From assembly GCF_000478275.1 (NCBI RefSeq), contig NZ_ASJB01000015.1, forward strand, positions 279,615 to 343,614: a stretch of 64,000 nucleotides of DNA, in the 5' to 3' direction. The translations under genes were made by a program, and so were the position numbers. Below, one piece after another: positions 62,761 through 64,000 of the stretch (positions within the stretch are counted from its first letter, which is position 1; each line of letters opens with the position of its first letter). The notes below the pieces were generated by a model. It did no database searches. It saw only the letters and a list, made by a program, of their open reading frames with translations, and was not told where the DNA came from. This DNA is from Amycolatopsis orientalis DSM 40040 = KCTC 9412. GTDB taxonomy: Bacteria; Actinomycetota; Actinomycetes; Mycobacteriales; Pseudonocardiaceae.

Positions 62761-64000
62761 TCAGCTGCAGCCGGAGGTCGCTCCGCACCCTTCACAGGCG
62801 TAGCAGGAGCCGGCGGGCCTCATCTTGGTACCGCACGTCATGCAGAGCGGCGCGTCGGAGGCGGTGCCGAGGTTCAGCTCCACCAGTTCCGCCGTCGAAT
62901 GCGCCACCCTGGCGGGCTCCGCGGCGGATGAGTCCACAGTGGACCGGAGTGCGTCGATGTCGACGTTCTCCGGTTCCGTGGCGGGAGCGGAGCCGTAGTT
63001 CGCCTCGACCTGCGCCGAGCGTTCGTCGGCGGTGAAGATGCCGAGCTGCGAACGCTTCTCGTAGGGCAGGTAGTCCAGCGCCAGCCGGCGGAACAGGTAG
63101 TCCATGACGCTGGTGGCGATCCGGATGTCCGGGTCGTCGGTCATCCCGGCGGGCTCGAAACGCAGGTTGGAGAACTTCGAAACGTAGAACTCCAGCGGGA
63201 TCCCGTGCTGCAGGCCCACCGAGATCGACATCGAGAACGCGTCCATCACGCCCGAGAGGGTCGAACCCTGCTTGCCGAGTTTCACGAAGATCTCGCCGAG
63301 CCCGTCGTCCGGGTAGGAGCCGGCGTGCAGGTAACCTTCGGCGCCGCCGACGGTGAACGACACCGTCTGGCTCGGGCGCTTCTTCGGCAGCCGCTTGCGG
63401 ACCGGCCGGTACTCGACGACCTTTTCGGCCTCGGGTTCAGCCTTCTCCTTCTTGCCGGTGGACAGCGGCTGGCCGACCTTGCAGTTGTCGCGGTAGATCG
63501 CGAGCGCCTTGAGGCCGTACTTCCAGCCCTGGAAGTAGATCTCCTCGACCTCTTCGACGGTCGCCGACTCCGGCATGTTGACCGTCTTGGAGATCGCGCC
63601 GGACAGGAACGGCTGCACCGCGGCCATCATCCGGACGTGCCCCATCGGCGCGATGGACCGCTCGCCCACCGCGCAGTCGAACACCTCGTAGTGCTCCTGG
63701 CGCAGGCCGGGCGCGTCGACGACGTGGCCGTGCTGGGCGATGTACTCGACGATGGCCTCGATCTGTTCGCCCTGGTAGCCGAGCGCGGCCAGAGCGCGCG
63801 GGACGGTCTGGTTGACGATCTGCATCGACCCGCCGCCGACCAGCTTCTTGAACTTGACCAGCGAGAAGTCCGGCTCGATACCGGTCGTGTCGCAGTCCAT
63901 CATGAAGCCGATGGTGCCGGTGGGCGCGAGCACCGAGGCCTGCGCGTTGCGCCAGCCGCTGGTCTCGCCGAGTTCGATGCCGCGCTTCCATTCCTGGGTC
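62761..64000 (-). CDS. nrdJ: Class II (B12-dependent) ribonucleotide reductase, C-terminal part
   Basis: C-terminal ~413 residues; the gene starts beyond the right edge. VLAPTGTIGFMMDCDTTGIEPDF is the conserved phosphate-binding region of class II enzymes. The zinc-finger-like tail CMTCGTKMRPAGSCYACEGCGATSGC holds the redox-active cysteines that reduce the active site. Reduces ribonucleotides using adenosylcobalamin. Any cobalamin riboswitch would lie outside the window. Confidence 0.94.
   Translation of the reverse strand, partial: TQEWKRGIELGETSGWRNAQASVLAPTGTIGFMMDCDTTGIEPDFSLVKFKKLVGGGSMQIVNQTVPRALAALGYQGEQIEAIVEYIAQHGHVVDAPGLRQEHYEVFDCAVGERSIAPMGHVRMMAAVQPFLSGAISKTVNMPESATVEEVEEIYFQGWKYGLKALAIYRDNCKVGQPLSTGKKEKAEPEAEKVVEYRPVRKRLPKKRPSQTVSFTVGGAEGYLHAGSYPDDGLGEIFVKLGKQGSTLSGVMDAFSMSISVGLQHGIPLEFYVSKFSNLRFEPAGMTDDPDIRIATSVMDYLFRRLALDYLPYEKRSQLGIFTADERSAQVEANYGSAPATEPENVDIDALRSTVDSSAAEPARVAHSTAELVELNLGTASDAPLCMTCGTKMRPAGSCYACEGCGATSGCS

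Overview
The window is chromosomal DNA from a high-GC actinobacterium. Most coding regions have strong third-position G/C, GTG starts are common, and many neighbours are coupled by 4-bp ATGA or GTGA overlaps. A complete mce4-type steroid-import operon, IdeR, an NrdJ ribonucleotide reductase, an ArsA/FadD15 block laid out as in mycobacteria and an actinobacterial lasso-peptide cluster all fit the Pseudonocardiales. Amycolatopsis or a close relative is my best guess, but this is inference from gene content. I see no rRNA, tRNA, phage, transposase or CRISPR array.

Layout. 1-5203: a cut-off small gene, an ArsA-like ATPase, two SRPBCC proteins and a metallophosphoesterase on the minus strand, facing a FadD15-type acyl-CoA ligase. 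5204-10142: a repeat-rich gap, a small secreted protein whose signal peptide looks frame-disrupted, an FAD monooxygenase, a Tat-exported ferritin-like protein, an aspartate aminotransferase and a lipoprotein. 10144-25895: a steroid catabolism island. Minus strand, in transcription order: ferredoxin, two SDRs, yrbE4A-yrbE4B, mce4A-F and two Mce-associated proteins. Plus strand: fadE26, fadE27 and fadD17. A perfect KstR-type operator lies in the divergent promoter and a near-match lies before the SDR/mce operon.

25937-31139 is a lasso-peptide cluster read leftwards: a 35-residue precursor not predicted by length-limited gene finding, then cyclase, RRE protein, B2 peptidase, ABC exporter and a LuxR-type regulator. 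The core LLQSSGNDRLIFSKN places it in the citrulassin family. 31336-41366: a divergent TetR/SnoaL pair, a GNAT/acyl-CoA-synthetase fusion next to an AcuC-like deacetylase, a sulfurtransferase, ideR-galK-galE and a DUF4192 protein. 41518-49328: secreted M23 and X-Pro peptidases around a gap holding a perfect 29-bp-arm palindrome, a MuiA-type protein, a MalT-like LuxR regulator and a small membrane protein. 49673-64000: membrane proteins, a GH15 enzyme, a CBS protein, a zinc peptidase, prolyl oligopeptidase, SMR transporter, azoreductase with a TetR regulator, a CGNR regulator that looks leaderless, DUF2293 and DoxX-like proteins, and the C-terminal part of NrdJ running off the right edge.

A recurring feature is a family of extragenic palindromes. 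Three copies share GAAGGACGCTTTC ends. One sits between fadE26 and fadE27. Another splits the mce4A-mce4B junction, where it lies inside a 45-codon frame coupled to both neighbours and is flanked by an 8-bp direct repeat.
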